5,901 nt of DNA, from contig JAUVQV010000071.1 of the NCBI GenBank assembly GCA_030597995.1, positions 1 through 5,901 of the forward strand, written 5' to 3'. This DNA comes from Candidatus Rokuibacteriota bacterium (lineage in GTDB: Bacteria > JAUVQV01). Positions 5,481-5,901 of this stretch are shown here, in pieces. The position numbers and the translations under genes are program-made. Positions within the stretch are counted from its first letter, which is position 1. Each line of letters begins with the position of its first letter. Below the pieces are notes generated by a model. That model was given only the letters and a program-made list of their open reading frames with translations, was not told where the DNA came from and did not search any database.

Positions 5481-5901
5481 CGCAGCATGCCCAGGGTCAG
5501 GTCGGCAGTAGTGAAGATGAAAAAAAGAGCGGCGATGAATCCGTTGGTGGCGAAAAAAGCGGTGTTCAGCTTGGAGAGGTCGTTCGGGGAAACCAGGCGG
5601 TGTTCAACGAGGAGCAGGAGCGAGACGATCAGGAGACCGAGATAGTAGAGGCCGGTCAGGTGGAAGAGAACGCCGGTCAATATGAGGAGAAGGAGGCTGA
5701 GGAGGTGCTGAACGCGCGCCACGCCCAGGGCGAAGGGCACTCCGAAGCGGGCTGGCATGGAGTGCAGGTTTTGTGCCCTGTCCACCTCCACATCCTGGCA
5801 GGCGTAGATGATGTCGAAGCCCGCCGCCCACAGCGCGACCGCAAGGCCGAGCGCTAAGATCGGGGAGACGAGTTGGCCCGTTAATGCTACCCAGGCCCCT
5901 A
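5477..5901 (-). CDS. UbiA-family polyprenyltransferase, C-terminal half (5' end outside window)
   Basis: Membrane enzyme that attaches an isoprenoid tail to an aromatic acid ring in quinone synthesis. The frame is open from the right window edge to TGA at 5479-5477, giving 140 visible residues, about half the usual length. It starts GAWVALTG and carries the second Asp-rich motif GFDIIYACQDVEVDRAQNL, where the diphosphate-binding aspartates lie, then HSMPARFGVPFALGVARVQH. Several membrane helices follow: LLSLLLLILTGVLFHL, YYLGLLIVSLLLLVEHRLV and NTAFFATNGFIAALFFIFTT. The YACQDVE..D..GLHS form is that of the UbiA-like subfamily found in non-ubiquinone anaerobes, which includes MqnP of the futalosine menaquinone route (family recall). 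It overlaps ubiX by 4 nt. MqnP is therefore likely, with MenA or true UbiA less so; the symbol is left blank because half the protein is missing. Confidence 0.88.
   Translation of the reverse strand, partial: GAWVALTGQLVSPILALGLAVALWAAGFDIIYACQDVEVDRAQNLHSMPARFGVPFALGVARVQHLLSLLLLILTGVLFHLTGLYYLGLLIVSLLLLVEHRLVSPNDLSKLNTAFFATNGFIAALFFIFTTADLTLGMLR

Noticed and set aside
1..5901. CRISPR array, tRNA/rRNA gene, toxin-antitoxin or defence genes, complete insertion sequence
   Set aside because: No spaced direct repeats, no recognisable RNA-gene cores and no transposase, nuclease or toxin motifs were seen on either strand; nearly all bases belong to seven housekeeping-type genes.

Overview
The window looks like chromosomal DNA from a fairly GC-rich Gram-negative anaerobe, most likely a deltaproteobacterium of the Desulfuromonadales (Geobacter/Pelobacter/Desulfuromonas type). 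The assignment rests on four things: an hrcA-grpE-dnaK heat-shock order, a fibronectin-type-III lipoprotein, a convergent ubiA-ubiX-ubiE quinone cluster, and the 'GFDIIYACQD' type of UbiA. It is inferred from gene content and sequence style and was not tested by a search.

Left half, + strand. The 3' part of hrcA (heat-shock repressor, cut by the window edge) is followed by a 127-nt gap and then a tightly coupled run: grpE, dnaK (start overlaps the grpE stop by 4 nt) and a three-FN3-domain lipoprotein (start overlaps the dnaK end by 23 nt). No dnaJ follows dnaK. The last codons of dnaK are written by a GC-rich palindrome (about 2905-2947). The usual acidic DnaK tail is missing, and the ribosome binding site of the lipoprotein gene lies in the 3' arm of the same palindrome.

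Right half, - strand. Reading leftward from the right edge are the 3' half of a UbiA-family prenyltransferase, ubiX (flavin prenyltransferase) and ubiE/menG (quinone C-methyltransferase). They overlap by 4 and 17 nt, so they are almost certainly one operon. Together they fit late menaquinone synthesis: attachment of the prenyl tail, supply of prenylated FMN to a UbiD-type decarboxylase, and final ring methylation. The UbiD partner is not visible. The two transcription units converge on a 133-nt intergenic region. A small repeat with a hairpin and a T-run sits there and supplies the ubiE stop codon.

I see no clearly new multi-gene system. The points worth a second look are small-scale: two genes (dnaK and ubiE) whose 3' ends are formed by repeat-like palindromes, a DnaK with several non-canonical residues and no canonical tail, and a UbiE with Cys in place of a motif-I Gly.
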